From RBG-13-66-14 sp964436465 (GTDB lineage Bacteria > RBG-13-66-14), in contig CAYTCV010000008.1 in the NCBI GenBank assembly GCA_964436465.1, positions 1 to 57,668 on the forward strand: a stretch of DNA of 57,668 nucleotides, written 5' to 3'. Position 1 is the stretch's first letter; every line of letters begins with the position of its first letter. A program made the position numbers and the translations under genes. Below are positions 21,104 through 29,588 of the stretch, one piece after another. The notes under the pieces are model-generated. The model saw only the letters and a list, made by a program, of their open reading frames with translations. It did no database searches and was not told where the DNA came from.

Positions 21104-22912
21104 CTAACCCGTTTTGTACCGATAGTCGGGCAGGATGAGGGGGCTCTGGCGGTCGGTCTCGACGCCGGCCTCCTTCAGCTCCCGTTCGTACTTCTCCACG
21201 TGGGCGAGGGTGAGCTCGCCGACCTCGGCGCCACGGGCGAATTTGGCCGCCGCGATGCCTGCGCGGCGCCCGAAGACGGTTATATCCAACAGGCTGTTGC
21301 CCATCAGTCGGTTGCGGCCGTGGATTCCACCGGCGACCTCGCCGCCGGCGAAGAGGCCCGGGATTTGCGTCGAGGTGTCGGGCTTGATTGCCAGCCCGCC
21401 GTTCTGGTAGTGCAGCGTCGGGTAGACGAGCATCGGCTCCTTGGAGATGTCGATTCCATGCCGCATGAACTGCTTGTACTTGGCCGGGAGCTCGCGCTGG
21501 ATGGTGCCCGGTCCCTGGATGATTTCTATCATGGGTGAATCGAGCCAGACGCCGTGGCGGCCGGTGGGTGTCAGGACGCCCTTGCCGCGTTCCAGGCACT
21601 CGCGCATGATGGCGGAGGACTCCACGTCGCGGGGCTCCTTGGGGAAGACGAAGTCCTCGCCGTCCCGGTTGACCGGCTCGGCGCCCAGTCCGCGGACCTT
21701 CTCCGTGATTAGGAGCCCTATATTCTGCTCCGGATACGCCGCCCCGGTGGGATGGTATTGGATGGAGTCCATGAAGCGCAACCCCACGCCGACCCGGTAG
21801 CCGAGGATGAGCCCGTCGGCGGTGGCGCCGTAGTGGTTGGTGGTGGGGAAGCCCTGGATGTGCAGCCGGCCTATCCCCCCGGTGGAGATGACGGTGGACT
21901 TGGCCCGGGCGATTTTGAATTCGCCGGTCTCCATGTTCTTCATCACGGCGCCGCCGCAGTGCCCCGCGTCGTCCAACAGGAGTTCCACCACGGGGGAGAA
22001 CTCCACGACCTCGATTTGCGGGCGGTTGCGGATTTCATCGCGCAGTACGCGCATGATTTCGGCGCCGGTCATGTCACCGGCCGAGTGCATCCGCTTACGG
22101 CTGGTCCCGCCGCCGTGGAGTGTCTGCATGACGCCCTCGGCGTCCTTGCCGAACATGACGCCCAGCCGTTCGAGCCACTCGATGACCAGGGGCGCGTCGT
22201 TGGTTAGTGCGGCGACCAGCTCCCGGTCGTTGGAGAAGTGGCCTCCGCCTACGACGTCGAGGAAGTGGATGACCGGGTTGTCCTGGGGTTTGTCCGCCGC
22301 CTGGATGCCGCCCTCGGCCATGACCGTGTTGGAGTCTCCGTGGCGGAGCTTGGTCACCAGCAGGACCTTGGCCCCTTCCTCCTGGGCCATGAGCGCGGCC
22401 GAGGCCCCCGCCCCGCCGGCCCCAATGACCAGCACGTCGACGTCATAGTCCGGCTTTTCGAGGTCGATGCTTTTCCCGGCCAGAATGGAATGGGCCTCGA
22501 TGAGGTCGGCGAACTCGTCGGGCACCCGCTCGCCCCTGCTCGGCCCCACCTTGAGTTCGCGCATCCCGGTGTCCTTGTAGTCCGGGTGGAATTTCTTCAG
22601 GACGCGCTCACGCTCCGCCATCGTCATCGGCTTGAAGTACCCGATACCGTCGAGCTTTTCCAGCTCCTGGGCGTCGGCGGTGTTGATGTTGGTCTTGCCC
22701 GGTTCGTCGGTGAGGGACACCTGGCCCTTGATGGCCTCGAATATCTCGGCATCGATGCCGGGCACCCGGGTCAGGTCGCGGATGTCGCGGAAGGGGCCCT
22801 TGTCCTCGCGGTAGGCGACGATGTGCTTGGGCGCCAGGCGCCGGGCGATGCGCTTCTCCCGGGTGGCGGCCACCTTTTCCGCCAGTTCCTTAAGTTCGGG
22901 TGTGTAACCCAT
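21104..22912 (-). CDS. FrdA/SdhA-like flavoprotein with N-terminal helix-hairpin-helix region
   Basis: A 602-residue FAD enzyme. Residues 38-61 and 73-96 form two helix-hairpin-helix motifs of ComEA type (TRVPGID and INTADAQELEKLDGIG). From residue 158 comes a fumarate reductase/succinate dehydrogenase fold: dinucleotide motif GAGGAG (164-169), substrate-site QYHPTG, the EKVRGLG arginine, and HGRNRLMGNSLLD near the C-terminus. The covalent-FAD His of SdhA is Asn195 (DSNTVMAEGG), so FAD is probably bound non-covalently. ATG at 22912 is chosen for its AGAGGAG Shine-Dalgarno. It is followed upstream by FrdB-like and HdrC-like Fe-S genes, suggesting fumarate reduction or oxidation of a related acid. 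Thiol:fumarate reductase is a possible relative. Confidence 0.83.
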   Translation of the reverse strand: MGYTPELKELAEKVAATREKRIARRLAPKHIVAYREDKGPFRDIRDLTRVPGIDAEIFEAIKGQVSLTDEPGKTNINTADAQELEKLDGIGYFKPMTMAERERVLKKFHPDYKDTGMRELKVGPSRGERVPDEFADLIEAHSILAGKSIDLEKPDYDVDVLVIGAGGAGASAALMAQEEGAKVLLVTKLRHGDSNTVMAEGGIQAADKPQDNPVIHFLDVVGGGHFSNDRELVAALTNDAPLVIEWLERLGVMFGKDAEGVMQTLHGGGTSRKRMHSAGDMTGAEIMRVLRDEIRNRPQIEVVEFSPVVELLLDDAGHCGGAVMKNMETGEFKIARAKSTVISTGGIGRLHIQGFPTTNHYGATADGLILGYRVGVGLRFMDSIQYHPTGAAYPEQNIGLLITEKVRGLGAEPVNRDGEDFVFPKEPRDVESSAIMRECLERGKGVLTPTGRHGVWLDSPMIEIIQGPGTIQRELPAKYKQFMRHGIDISKEPMLVYPTLHYQNGGLAIKPDTSTQIPGLFAGGEVAGGIHGRNRLMGNSLLDITVFGRRAGIAAAKFARGAEVGELTLAHVEKYERELKEAGVETDRQSPLILPDYRYKTG

Positions 22913-22988
22913 CGAATACTCCTCTGGGAATCGCTTCAATCGGGGCCGCCCGCGGGCGGGATGACCCCGAGCCGTTTCGGGGGAGGCG

Positions 22989-23687
22989 TCAATCGGGTTC
23001 GCGGTCGGCCTGGGTCTCCCTGTACCGCCGCGTTAGCTCCTCGTCCTCGGCCCCGATGAGGTGGGCCAGCTCCTCGTCGTACTTGCCGTTCTTTATCTCC
23101 TCGACCCGCGCCGCGAGGTCGGGCGCCTTGGGGCGCATGTGGCGCGCGTAGAGGCGCCGGGCGAGGATGCCGATGTTGTACTGCACGTTCTCTCCGGGAC
23201 AGCGGCTGGCGCACAGTCCGCACATCAGGCACTCGAAGGAGAGCTCGGCCACCCGCTCCAGGTCGCCCTTCATCGCCGCCGACATGTACTCCATCGTCTC
23301 CAGGTCCTGGGGGCAGACCTTCGAGCAGGCGTTGCACCCCATGCAGCGCAACAGCTCGGGGTAGCACTCGATGAGGGCGTCGGCGGTGGGCTCCAGCTTC
23401 TCGATGTCGTAGGTCGCCTTGTTGGCCGGGTAGAAGGGAATCTGGGCCAGGTACATCTCCGGCTCGACCACGGTCTGGCAGGCGAGGCCGCTCTTGAGCT
23501 TGTAGTCGCCGGCGGTGCGGTACACCGTCCCGCAGGCGCCGCAGATTCCCCCGCGGCAGCCGCAGCCCCGGATGAACTGGTAGCCGGAATACTCGATCGC
23601 CTTGAGGATGGTCAGCGTCTCGGGCACCTGGTACTTCTTGCCCATGATGTAGATGTCTATCATCCTCGCTTTGCCCTCTTCACCCAT
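22989..23687 (-). CDS. FrdB-like iron-sulfur subunit (2Fe-2S plus two 4Fe-4S)
   Basis: 232 residues. An N-terminal plant-type ferredoxin domain binds a 2Fe-2S cluster through GCGCRGGICGACG (near 43-55) and a later Cys in LACQTV. A C-terminal alpha-helical domain has two CX2CX2CX3CP sites: CMGCNACSKVCPQ (near 112) and CLMCGLCASRCPG (near 150). Having two full 4Fe-4S motifs rather than the mixed 4Fe-4S/3Fe-4S of SdhB is like HdrC/TfrB proteins. It would carry electrons between the flavoprotein and the membrane proteins. The ATG at 23687 has GGAG eight bases upstream; a later ATG (before IDIYIMGKKY) is possible. Confidence 0.83.
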   Translation of the reverse strand: MGEEGKARMIDIYIMGKKYQVPETLTILKAIEYSGYQFIRGCGCRGGICGACGTVYRTAGDYKLKSGLACQTVVEPEMYLAQIPFYPANKATYDIEKLEPTADALIECYPELLRCMGCNACSKVCPQDLETMEYMSAAMKGDLERVAELSFECLMCGLCASRCPGENVQYNIGILARRLYARHMRPKAPDLAARVEEIKNGKYDEELAHLIGAEDEELTRRYRETQADREPD

Positions 23688-23751
23688 GGCTCGCACTCCA
23701 GGTTTGGCTTACGGTTGACGACGAAAGGGACCCTCGGCTCGGAGCCGTGTC

Positions 23752-24222
23752 CTACCAGGCGATGAGGATGCCCAACAGGATGCCGAACAGCAGCCCGATG
23801 AGCGCCGCGAAGTAGCGGTCGAGCTGGTTGAGGGTCTTGCTCTTGGGCAGGGTCTCCACCACCCGCTTGTCCACGATGTACTGCTTGATGTCCAGGTCGG
23901 TCTGGGGGCAGGCCAGGGCGCAGGAGTAGCACTGCTCGCAGTCCTCGCCCACGATGGTCTCCAGCGCCATGGAGGTCCGCTGGGCCGTGCGCTCCAGCCT
24001 CTCCGGCTCGCGCCGCAGCACCGGGCAGGAATCCACGCAGTTGCCGCAGGCGATACACCCCTTGTCCGAGGAGAGGTCACGCCCCTCGGAGTGGAGTCGG
24101 TTGTAGAGCTCCATGCCGGTGGACAACAGGCGGGTCCTGGCCACCGGGGGCTCCTTCAGGTCGAAGATGCGGTCCAGTGTCCGCTGGATTTGCTTCAGGT
24201 CGCGCTCTTTGGTCTGTGCCAT
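23752..24222 (-). CDS. HdrC-like ferredoxin with C-terminal membrane anchor
   Basis: 156 residues with two 4Fe-4S sites, CIACGNCVDSCPV (near 56) and CEQCYSCALACPQ (near 95), and a single C-terminal membrane helix (FAALIGLLFGILLGILIAW, about 138-156). The residues between the clusters, rich in Arg and Glu, match the HdrC type. It probably tethers the soluble flavoprotein and Fe-S pair to the inner face of the membrane. It lies 64 bases upstream of the FrdB-like gene. Confidence 0.8.
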   Translation of the reverse strand: MAQTKERDLKQIQRTLDRIFDLKEPPVARTRLLSTGMELYNRLHSEGRDLSSDKGCIACGNCVDSCPVLRREPERLERTAQRTSMALETIVGEDCEQCYSCALACPQTDLDIKQYIVDKRVVETLPKSKTLNQLDRYFAALIGLLFGILLGILIAW

Positions 24223-24265
24223 GATGGTTACCGCACGTAAGCGCCCCCGCGGGCGCGTGGTTATG

Positions 24266-25393
24266 TCAGAAGTCGCCCGCCCCTCCGGCCACCTTGCGCG
24301 CCAGGCGGTTGACCACCTCCGAGAGGTCCTCCACCGCCCCGGTATGCTCCGCCGTCTCGTTCAGGACGACCTGGGCATCCGACACGTCCACACCGCGCAC
24401 GGTGAGGATGTACTTGGTGCCCAGCCTCGAGAGCGAGCCGATGAGGATGACCTCGACGTCCAGGATTTTACCGGCGTTCACCGCGCACTCCACGTCGGTG
24501 CAGCCCGACAGTACAAAGCCCTGCTCCTCGAAGATTTCCCCCATGCGGCTGCGCTCGATGACGACGAAGCGACGGGTGTTGAACAGGGCGGAGCGGAACA
24601 GCTCGCTCACCGTGGCCGCCTCGTTTTCGGAGACGCCGATGGGCTCGAAGTCCAGGATGGCTATTCGGGTGGCCTCGCTCAAGTGGGCGCCGGCCCCGCC
24701 CCCCGGGGCGAAGTCCAGCTCCCGGACCACCGGGGTCAGCATGGTGAAGGCGCCGTCGAGGGCCTCGTTGACGGCCTGGCGCATCGCCTCGTCGAAGCCC
24801 TCGCCGTCCTCGGAGCGGCCCCGGCCGTAGAACGTCCCCTCGTAGAAGGTCTCGCGGGTGTAGGGGTCGAGGAGCTCGACGTCCAGCTCCAGCTCGGCCT
24901 TGACGTAGGGGATTAAAAGCCCGGGCACAAGGCAGGCCGCAGAGACGCCGAGATACACGGGCCACAACTTGTGCAAATCCTCGTTGTCCGCCGTCAGGCT
25001 CAGGATGAAGCCCGCGCCGTAGACGGCCCCGCCGATGTCCAGGACGAGCCCCCAGCCCTCGTTCTCCTGCTCGCAGTTGAAGCTGCGCAGGTCCAGCTTC
25101 AGGACAAGGTCGGACTCGCCGCCGTTGACGATTTCCGAGAACAGCTCCTTCTCGAAGGCGTAGTACTTGCACGATTCGGTGAGGTAGTCGGTCAGGTTGG
25201 GGAACCGGGTGTCGGTGTTGAACGTGCCGTGGAGGTTGACCGGCTCGATGAAAACCGTGTAGGGCGTTGGTTCCTCTTCGGCTTTGGCCGTGGGCCGGTA
25301 CTGGCTGAAGGTGTGCACCTCTACGGAGCAGCCTGCGGCGAGAACGCCGAACATAAGCGGAACGATAGCAAACCTGAAATTCTTCTTTGACAT
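24266..25393 (-). CDS. CsgG-domain lipoprotein
   Basis: 375 residues with a lipoprotein signal (lipobox LAAGC, Cys22). The N-terminal half (about 40-230) is a beta-rich domain with a hydrophobic stretch near 148-175. The C-terminal half (about 262-370) is a CsgG-type alpha/beta domain: RIAILDFEPIGVSENEA, then RFVVIERSRMGEIFEEQGF, then a CX5C-type SGCTDVECAVNAGKIL and an Ile-Leu-Ile-Gly-Ser strand. Such lipoproteins sit at the outer membrane and are often linked to secretion channels or envelope complexes. It is embedded between the FMN/Fe-S gene and the HdrC-like gene. Its upstream gap of 121 bases may hold an extra promoter, but I see only a weak TAAAAT. Its role in the redox operon is unknown. 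Confidence 0.75.
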   Translation of the reverse strand: MSKKNFRFAIVPLMFGVLAAGCSVEVHTFSQYRPTAKAEEEPTPYTVFIEPVNLHGTFNTDTRFPNLTDYLTESCKYYAFEKELFSEIVNGGESDLVLKLDLRSFNCEQENEGWGLVLDIGGAVYGAGFILSLTADNEDLHKLWPVYLGVSAACLVPGLLIPYVKAELELDVELLDPYTRETFYEGTFYGRGRSEDGEGFDEAMRQAVNEALDGAFTMLTPVVRELDFAPGGGAGAHLSEATRIAILDFEPIGVSENEAATVSELFRSALFNTRRFVVIERSRMGEIFEEQGFVLSGCTDVECAVNAGKILDVEVILIGSLSRLGTKYILTVRGVDVSDAQVVLNETAEHTGAVEDLSEVVNRLARKVAGGAGDF

Positions 25394-25514
25394 GGAATCC
25401 CCCCCGGGAAATTAAACGATTTCCGGTGAATGAACTTGACGTGAATTTTATCCCGGCCGGCCCGAATCGGGGTGTTCGGCCGTCAGCTCATTTCGGTGTG
25501 CGGCGCCCGGCGCC

Positions 25515-26495
25515 CTAGAGCTCGAAGAGGCTCCGCTTGGCGGCGATGGCCTTCCCCGCCATGGAGACGGCGCTGATGCCGTTGGGGCAGCGCGCGGCGC
25601 ACCGGGCGCAGCCCACGCAGTACTTGGCCAGTTCCTCCACCCGGGCGTAGTTGCCCAGCCGCGTCTCCAGCACCATCGTCATCGGCAGCGGCACGTCGTC
25701 CTCCACCCGTCCCACGGGACACACGCCGACGCAGGCCTGGCAGTTGTAGCAGTTCAGGCTCTCGCCGGTGTTGCGGACCATGACGCCGGAAATCATGAAG
25801 TCCAGCAGGAAGATGATGCCGTAGATGATGCAGAGCTGGAAGAGGGTCTCGCGGGAGGGCTCGCCCACGGTGAGCCATTGCAGCGCCAGAATGGGCCAGG
25901 GCTGCTTGCCGGCGCCCCCGGCTTTGGCCAGCGCCTCCCGACTGGCCGCGACTATTCCGTTGGTGGTGAAGGTGGCTCCGGAAATCGCGTCCACCTCCAG
26001 ACTCCTCGACGACGCGATGGCGGCGGGAATTTCCGCCAGGGCTTTTTCCACCGCGGGCCGGCCCCCGCTCTCCGACTGCGCGGTGACTGAAAGCGCAAGC
26101 GACCCGTCCTGCCCCACCACCGCCGTCACTTCGAGGGGGTCGACGTTGTTCTTCCCCAATCCGTGACCGGTGTAGGTGCCGGGCTGGAGGGTATCGAAAT
26201 CAATGTGCTCGGCGGCCTTCAGGACGTAACCCGCGGCCATGAAAAGCGTCGGAACCCCCAGGATGAGAAGCACCAGGACGAGGCGGTTCCTCTTCGCCCA
26301 GCGGGAGGCGGGCCCGACGACGAGGAAGCTCGCGCCGAGAATCATGAAAAGAATCAGGCGGGAGGCGGGGAAGAATACCGCGATGAGGATGGTGGCGATG
26401 GCGATGCGCCAGGGGCGGCTCGGCATGAGCTTTCCCACCAGCGCCTTCCCCCTCCTGGGAGCTACCCCGGCCGTGGTCACCCTAGCGGACGGCAA
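25515..26495 (-). CDS. membrane FMN-binding protein with two 4Fe-4S sites (RnfG/NosR-like)
   Basis: 326 residues: membrane helices at about 31-62 and 71-91, an extracytoplasmic FMN-binding domain (about 95-195), another membrane helix (about 215-240), then cytosolic CYNCQACVGVCPVG and CVGCARCAARCPNG. DAISGATFTT places Thr175 in the flavinylation signature recognised by ApbE in RnfG/NqrC, so FMN is probably covalently bound. The layout can carry electrons across the membrane between cytosolic clusters and an outward FMN. The TTG start has an excellent GGGAGGTG Shine-Dalgarno and overlaps the previous stop by 14 bases. Confidence 0.85.
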   Translation of the reverse strand: MPSARVTTAGVAPRRGKALVGKLMPSRPWRIAIATILIAVFFPASRLILFMILGASFLVVGPASRWAKRNRLVLVLLILGVPTLFMAAGYVLKAAEHIDFDTLQPGTYTGHGLGKNNVDPLEVTAVVGQDGSLALSVTAQSESGGRPAVEKALAEIPAAIASSRSLEVDAISGATFTTNGIVAASREALAKAGGAGKQPWPILALQWLTVGEPSRETLFQLCIIYGIIFLLDFMISGVMVRNTGESLNCYNCQACVGVCPVGRVEDDVPLPMTMVLETRLGNYARVEELAKYCVGCARCAARCPNGISAVSMAGKAIAAKRSLFEL

Positions 26496-27132
26496 CGTTC
26501 ACCTCCCTCTGTTTGATGATGCCCCGCATCTCGTTGTAGAGCTTGAGCACCTTCTCGTAGCCCGGTTTCGAGTAGCGGGCGAGGGCGGCCGCCTCCGTCA
26601 ACGGCTCGCGGGTCTGCGGGTCCACGAAGCCCTCGTTCAGTACGAGCCCGGCGTCAATCTTGCCCGAGGCCAGGGCCTCCAGCGTCAGCTCCTGCATCCG
26701 GGCCGCCAACTCGGGGATGTTGATTTCCAGGATGCACCATTTGGTGCAGTTGCCGCACTGGGTGCAGCGCAGCCCACCCTGGCGGATGAACCGCTCGTAG
26801 TCGGCCGTCCGCGACGCGACGACCATTTCCACCGGGTAGATATACTCCGGGCAGTTCTGACCCTCGGGCTGAGACAGAACGCGCATGCAGCTCCGGTCCT
26901 CCAGGCAGTAGACCGAGTAGCCGGTGCCGGAGAATATCGCCTTGAAGATGACGAAGGACAGGGAGAGGGCGATGATGACCATGGCGATGCGGTTGAGGTT
27001 CTTGGTGAGCATCCGGTGCTGGGACTTGGATATGAACTGGTAGCGCCGGACGCCGGGCAGAACCTCGATTTCCTCGCGAGGTGGGCCGTAAACCAGCCGC
27101 TCGTCTTTGTCGTTCTTTTTTTCCGGAGGCAT
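26482..27132 (-). CDS. membrane-anchored single-cluster iron-sulfur protein
   Basis: 216 residues with one membrane helix (about 48-68), an outward or inward Cys-containing stretch (YCLEDRSCMRV, GQNCPEY), and one ferredoxin-type site CTQCGNCTKWCIL (near 124) that lacks the usual Pro after the last Cys. Its stop overlaps the start of the FMN/Fe-S gene, so the two are probably made in step and act together. I do not recognise a named family. Its start codon lies within a family B repeat element. Confidence 0.72.
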   Translation of the reverse strand: MPPEKKNDKDERLVYGPPREEIEVLPGVRRYQFISKSQHRMLTKNLNRIAMVIIALSLSFVIFKAIFSGTGYSVYCLEDRSCMRVLSQPEGQNCPEYIYPVEMVVASRTADYERFIRQGGLRCTQCGNCTKWCILEINIPELAARMQELTLEALASGKIDAGLVLNEGFVDPQTREPLTEAAALARYSKPGYEKVLKLYNEMRGIIKQREVNVAVR

Positions 27133-27145
27133 AGCTCGCTTCGCT
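27125..27145. repeat. family B element (copy 3), includes a start codon
   Basis: GGAGGCATAGCTCGCTTCGC is a close copy of 31261-31285. Its CAT (27130-27132) is the start codon, on the minus strand, of the single-cluster Fe-S protein. Confidence 0.5.
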
Positions 27146-27196
27146 ATTATCGTCCCGCGCCGGCGCCGCCCGGCGGCTCGGCGGACCGGGTGGAGG

Positions 27197-27355
27197 TCAG
27201 GTAATCATGTACAGAATCGCCGCGATGATGCCGCCCAGTGCCCCCTGCAGGAGGCCCTTGCGCGTACGGAAATCCATGGCGTACGCGATGACAGCCCCGG
27301 AGAAGGCGCCGCCGAGAATAAAGGCAATCCAGGTCAATACCGAGCCGGGTTCCAG
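27197..27355 (-). CDS. microprotein copied from the transporter's C-terminus
   Basis: A 46-52-residue membrane protein with two helices. Its sequence matches the last 55 residues of the transporter encoded just upstream: WIAFILGGAFSGAVIAYA against WITFLVGGAFSGMVITFA, and GLLQGALGGIIAA against LLQGAFGGTIAGA. A CTG at 27355 has a good AGGGGGA Shine-Dalgarno, and a TTG at 27337 is the alternative start. The reading begins 9 bases after the transporter stop. It is too short to be listed by most gene finders, and the homology is the main support. Confidence 0.6.
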   Translation of the reverse strand: MEPGSVLTWIAFILGGAFSGAVIAYAMDFRTRKGLLQGALGGIIAAILYMIT

Positions 27356-27363
27356 CGTTCCCC

Positions 27364-29133
27364 CTAGGTCATGAGGAGCAGCGCTCCGGCGATGGTCCCG
27401 CCGAAGGCCCCCTGCAGGAGATAGGCGAGTAGAGGTCCGGAGCTGACGAAGCCCGAGGCCTGGTCGGGCCAGAACAGGGCGAAGGTGATGACCATGCCGG
27501 AGAAGGCGCCGCCCACCAGGAACGTTATCCAGGTGGCCAGGTTTTTCTCCTTCTCCTGGGTCGGTGTGCGTCGCTTCTTGAACGTAGCGGGATTGATGAA
27601 CTTTATCATCCCCAGGTTGAGCACGAACAGGCCGGCGAGCAGGCCGAAAAAGATGAGCAGGTTCTCCAGGCGGAAGGGATTGTGGGTGAGTACCAGGAAC
27701 CGCATCACCAGCGCCGCCAGGGGTGTCATGGCCGCCATGATGCCGTAGCTCTGGGCGTTGCGCAGGTATCCGATATCGGAGCGCACCATCCCCTCGGAGA
27801 TGGTGCCGATGCCGCCGATGGGACTCGGACCGCAGCTCGCCGCCGCGTTCACGATGAAGGCGGCCAGCACGATGGCCAACTGGTTGTAGGTCAGAAGGCC
27901 CGAGGCGTTGGGCATCCAGCCGGTGGCCGGACCCATGGCCACCACGATGGGAAGCAGCGCCGCCGCCAGTATCCGCCCGCACGGCATGGGCATGATGGTT
28001 TCGAGCTGGACGAAGAGGGCTATCATACCCGCCACGCCCAGGCCGACTCCCGCGACCTTGAACTCCGACAGCCAGACGAGCACCTGGCTCAACGACTTGA
28101 ATCCGCCCGAGACCGCCAGCGAGCCGGCCATCAGGAACCCGGCCACCAGGGCGGTGATGGGGTGGAGGATGATTCCGGAGATGACCTGGCGGATGGAGAG
28201 CCGGGCGATGAGCATGATGACGACCGTGGCCACCAACAGGGTGGTGGTGATGGGGGTCTTGCCGAAGAGCCCGAAGACCGCCCCCATGAGGGCCACGAGG
28301 AAGATGCCCAGGGAGATATAACCGACGAGGGGCGCCTTGAACTTCCGGGCGATGACCTCCTCTTCATGCTCGTGGACTTGGACGTCGGTGGAGGAGGCGG
28401 CGCCCACACTCACCGCGAGCTGACGGCCCTCGGTGAGCCGGATTTTCTCCTCCATGTCGAACTTGGTGACGAAGAGGCTGATGAACAGCGCGGTGAAGGC
28501 GGTGCCTATCATGATGCCGAATTCCTGGGAACTGGTCAGGAGCCCGAGCTGCTGGAGGAAGCCCTCGCCGATTTGCCCGATTCCCCCGATTTGGCTGGGT
28601 CCGCAACTGGCCGCGGCATTGACCGCCAGCGCCGTGACCAGAACCACCATCTGTTTCTTCGTTATCAGCCGCACGCCCTCGGGGCCGAGGGTGATGATGA
28701 CGGGCAGAAGCGCTGCCGCCTGAATCCGCCCGCAGGGCATGGCGAAGATGGTGGAGAACTGGGCGATGAAGACCAGGGTGCCCGCCATGCCCAGGGGTGT
28801 GCCGCGCATCTTGTTGATGACGACGCGCAGCGCGGCGAAGCCCCCGGAGCCCTCCAGGGCGCCGGCGACCAGGAATCCGCCGGCCATGGCCATGATGGGC
28901 AGGAGGATGACGTTGGACCCCACCGCCGAGCCCAGGGAGAGCATCTCGGAGAGGGACCCGCCGTCCAGCCAAATCGCCACGACGGTCATGACGATGTTGA
29001 CCAGCGCCCCGACTATGAGCAGCGACTGAAGAGGAAGCGGAATCAGCCGTCTTCCGCCCACCATGATAAGCGGGCCCAGGACGGTGAAGACGAAGACGAG
29101 AAGACTCAGGATGCCGACAATCTCGTGGGCCAA
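27364..29133 (-). CDS. IT-superfamily transporter, likely for dicarboxylates or other organic acids
   Basis: A 589-residue polytopic membrane protein built from two repeats. Each has MPCGRIxAAALLP (near 132 and 402) and NAAASCGPSxIGGIGxIxEG (near 174 and 448), the paired re-entrant-loop signature of the ion-transporter superfamily. A charged cytosolic loop (about 235-265) joins the halves. After a basic linker near 540 comes an extra two-helix C-terminal domain (about 545-589) that is repeated as the next gene. The TTG start has GGAG seven bases upstream. Being cotranscribed with a fumarate-reductase-like flavoprotein suggests fumarate, succinate or a similar acid as substrate, but specificity cannot be read from sequence. 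Confidence 0.78.
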   Translation of the reverse strand: MAHEIVGILSLLVFVFTVLGPLIMVGGRRLIPLPLQSLLIVGALVNIVMTVVAIWLDGGSLSEMLSLGSAVGSNVILLPIMAMAGGFLVAGALEGSGGFAALRVVINKMRGTPLGMAGTLVFIAQFSTIFAMPCGRIQAAALLPVIITLGPEGVRLITKKQMVVLVTALAVNAAASCGPSQIGGIGQIGEGFLQQLGLLTSSQEFGIMIGTAFTALFISLFVTKFDMEEKIRLTEGRQLAVSVGAASSTDVQVHEHEEEVIARKFKAPLVGYISLGIFLVALMGAVFGLFGKTPITTTLLVATVVIMLIARLSIRQVISGIILHPITALVAGFLMAGSLAVSGGFKSLSQVLVWLSEFKVAGVGLGVAGMIALFVQLETIMPMPCGRILAAALLPIVVAMGPATGWMPNASGLLTYNQLAIVLAAFIVNAAASCGPSPIGGIGTISEGMVRSDIGYLRNAQSYGIMAAMTPLAALVMRFLVLTHNPFRLENLLIFFGLLAGLFVLNLGMIKFINPATFKKRRTPTQEKEKNLATWITFLVGGAFSGMVITFALFWPDQASGFVSSGPLLAYLLQGAFGGTIAGALLLMT

Positions 29134-29184
29134 AAAAGCTCCAACGCAGGTTGTTCAATCCGCCCGGATGAGCTCAGCAATCCG

Positions 29185-29568
29185 TCAGGGTTTACTTCCG
29201 GGGTCAGGAGCCAACAGCTTCTCGATGCGCTTGACCACGTCGAGGGGGTTGAACGGCTTGGTCACGTGCATCACGATGCCGATTTCCCGGCTGATTCTTT
29301 TATAGAGCGGTCCCGAATGACCCGTTATTATAGCTACGGGGGTCGACGACAGAAGCTCGTCGGCCATCAGGTCGTGGTACAGCTTGTAGCCGTCCAGGCC
29401 CGGCATGAGCAGGTCCAGGATGATGACGTCGGGCCTTTCCCTCATCGCCGCGCTCAAGACGGTGGCGGGGTCGGAGAGGGGAATAGTCTCATGCCCCCGG
29501 CTCTTGAAGGCGAGTCCCAGCGTCTCGACGATGTGCCGTTCGTCGTCCACTATCATGATTCGGGCCAT
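29185..29568 (-). CDS. stand-alone receiver (CheY-like) protein
   Basis: 127 residues forming a single receiver domain: acidic pocket Asp8-Asp9, phosphoacceptor Asp about 52 in ILDLLMPGLDG, Thr in AIITGHS and the conserved Lys in VTKPF. There is no output domain. A GGGAGG Shine-Dalgarno sets the ATG. It starts 20 bases after a close paralogue (shared VDDERHIVETL segment) and ends 51 bases before the transporter, so it is part of the operon head. No histidine kinase is in the window. Confidence 0.87.
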   Translation of the reverse strand: MARIMIVDDERHIVETLGLAFKSRGHETIPLSDPATVLSAAMRERPDVIILDLLMPGLDGYKLYHDLMADELLSSTPVAIITGHSGPLYKRISREIGIVMHVTKPFNPLDVVKRIEKLLAPDPGSKP

Positions 29569-29588
29569 TTAGGATGCCTCCCGGCACA

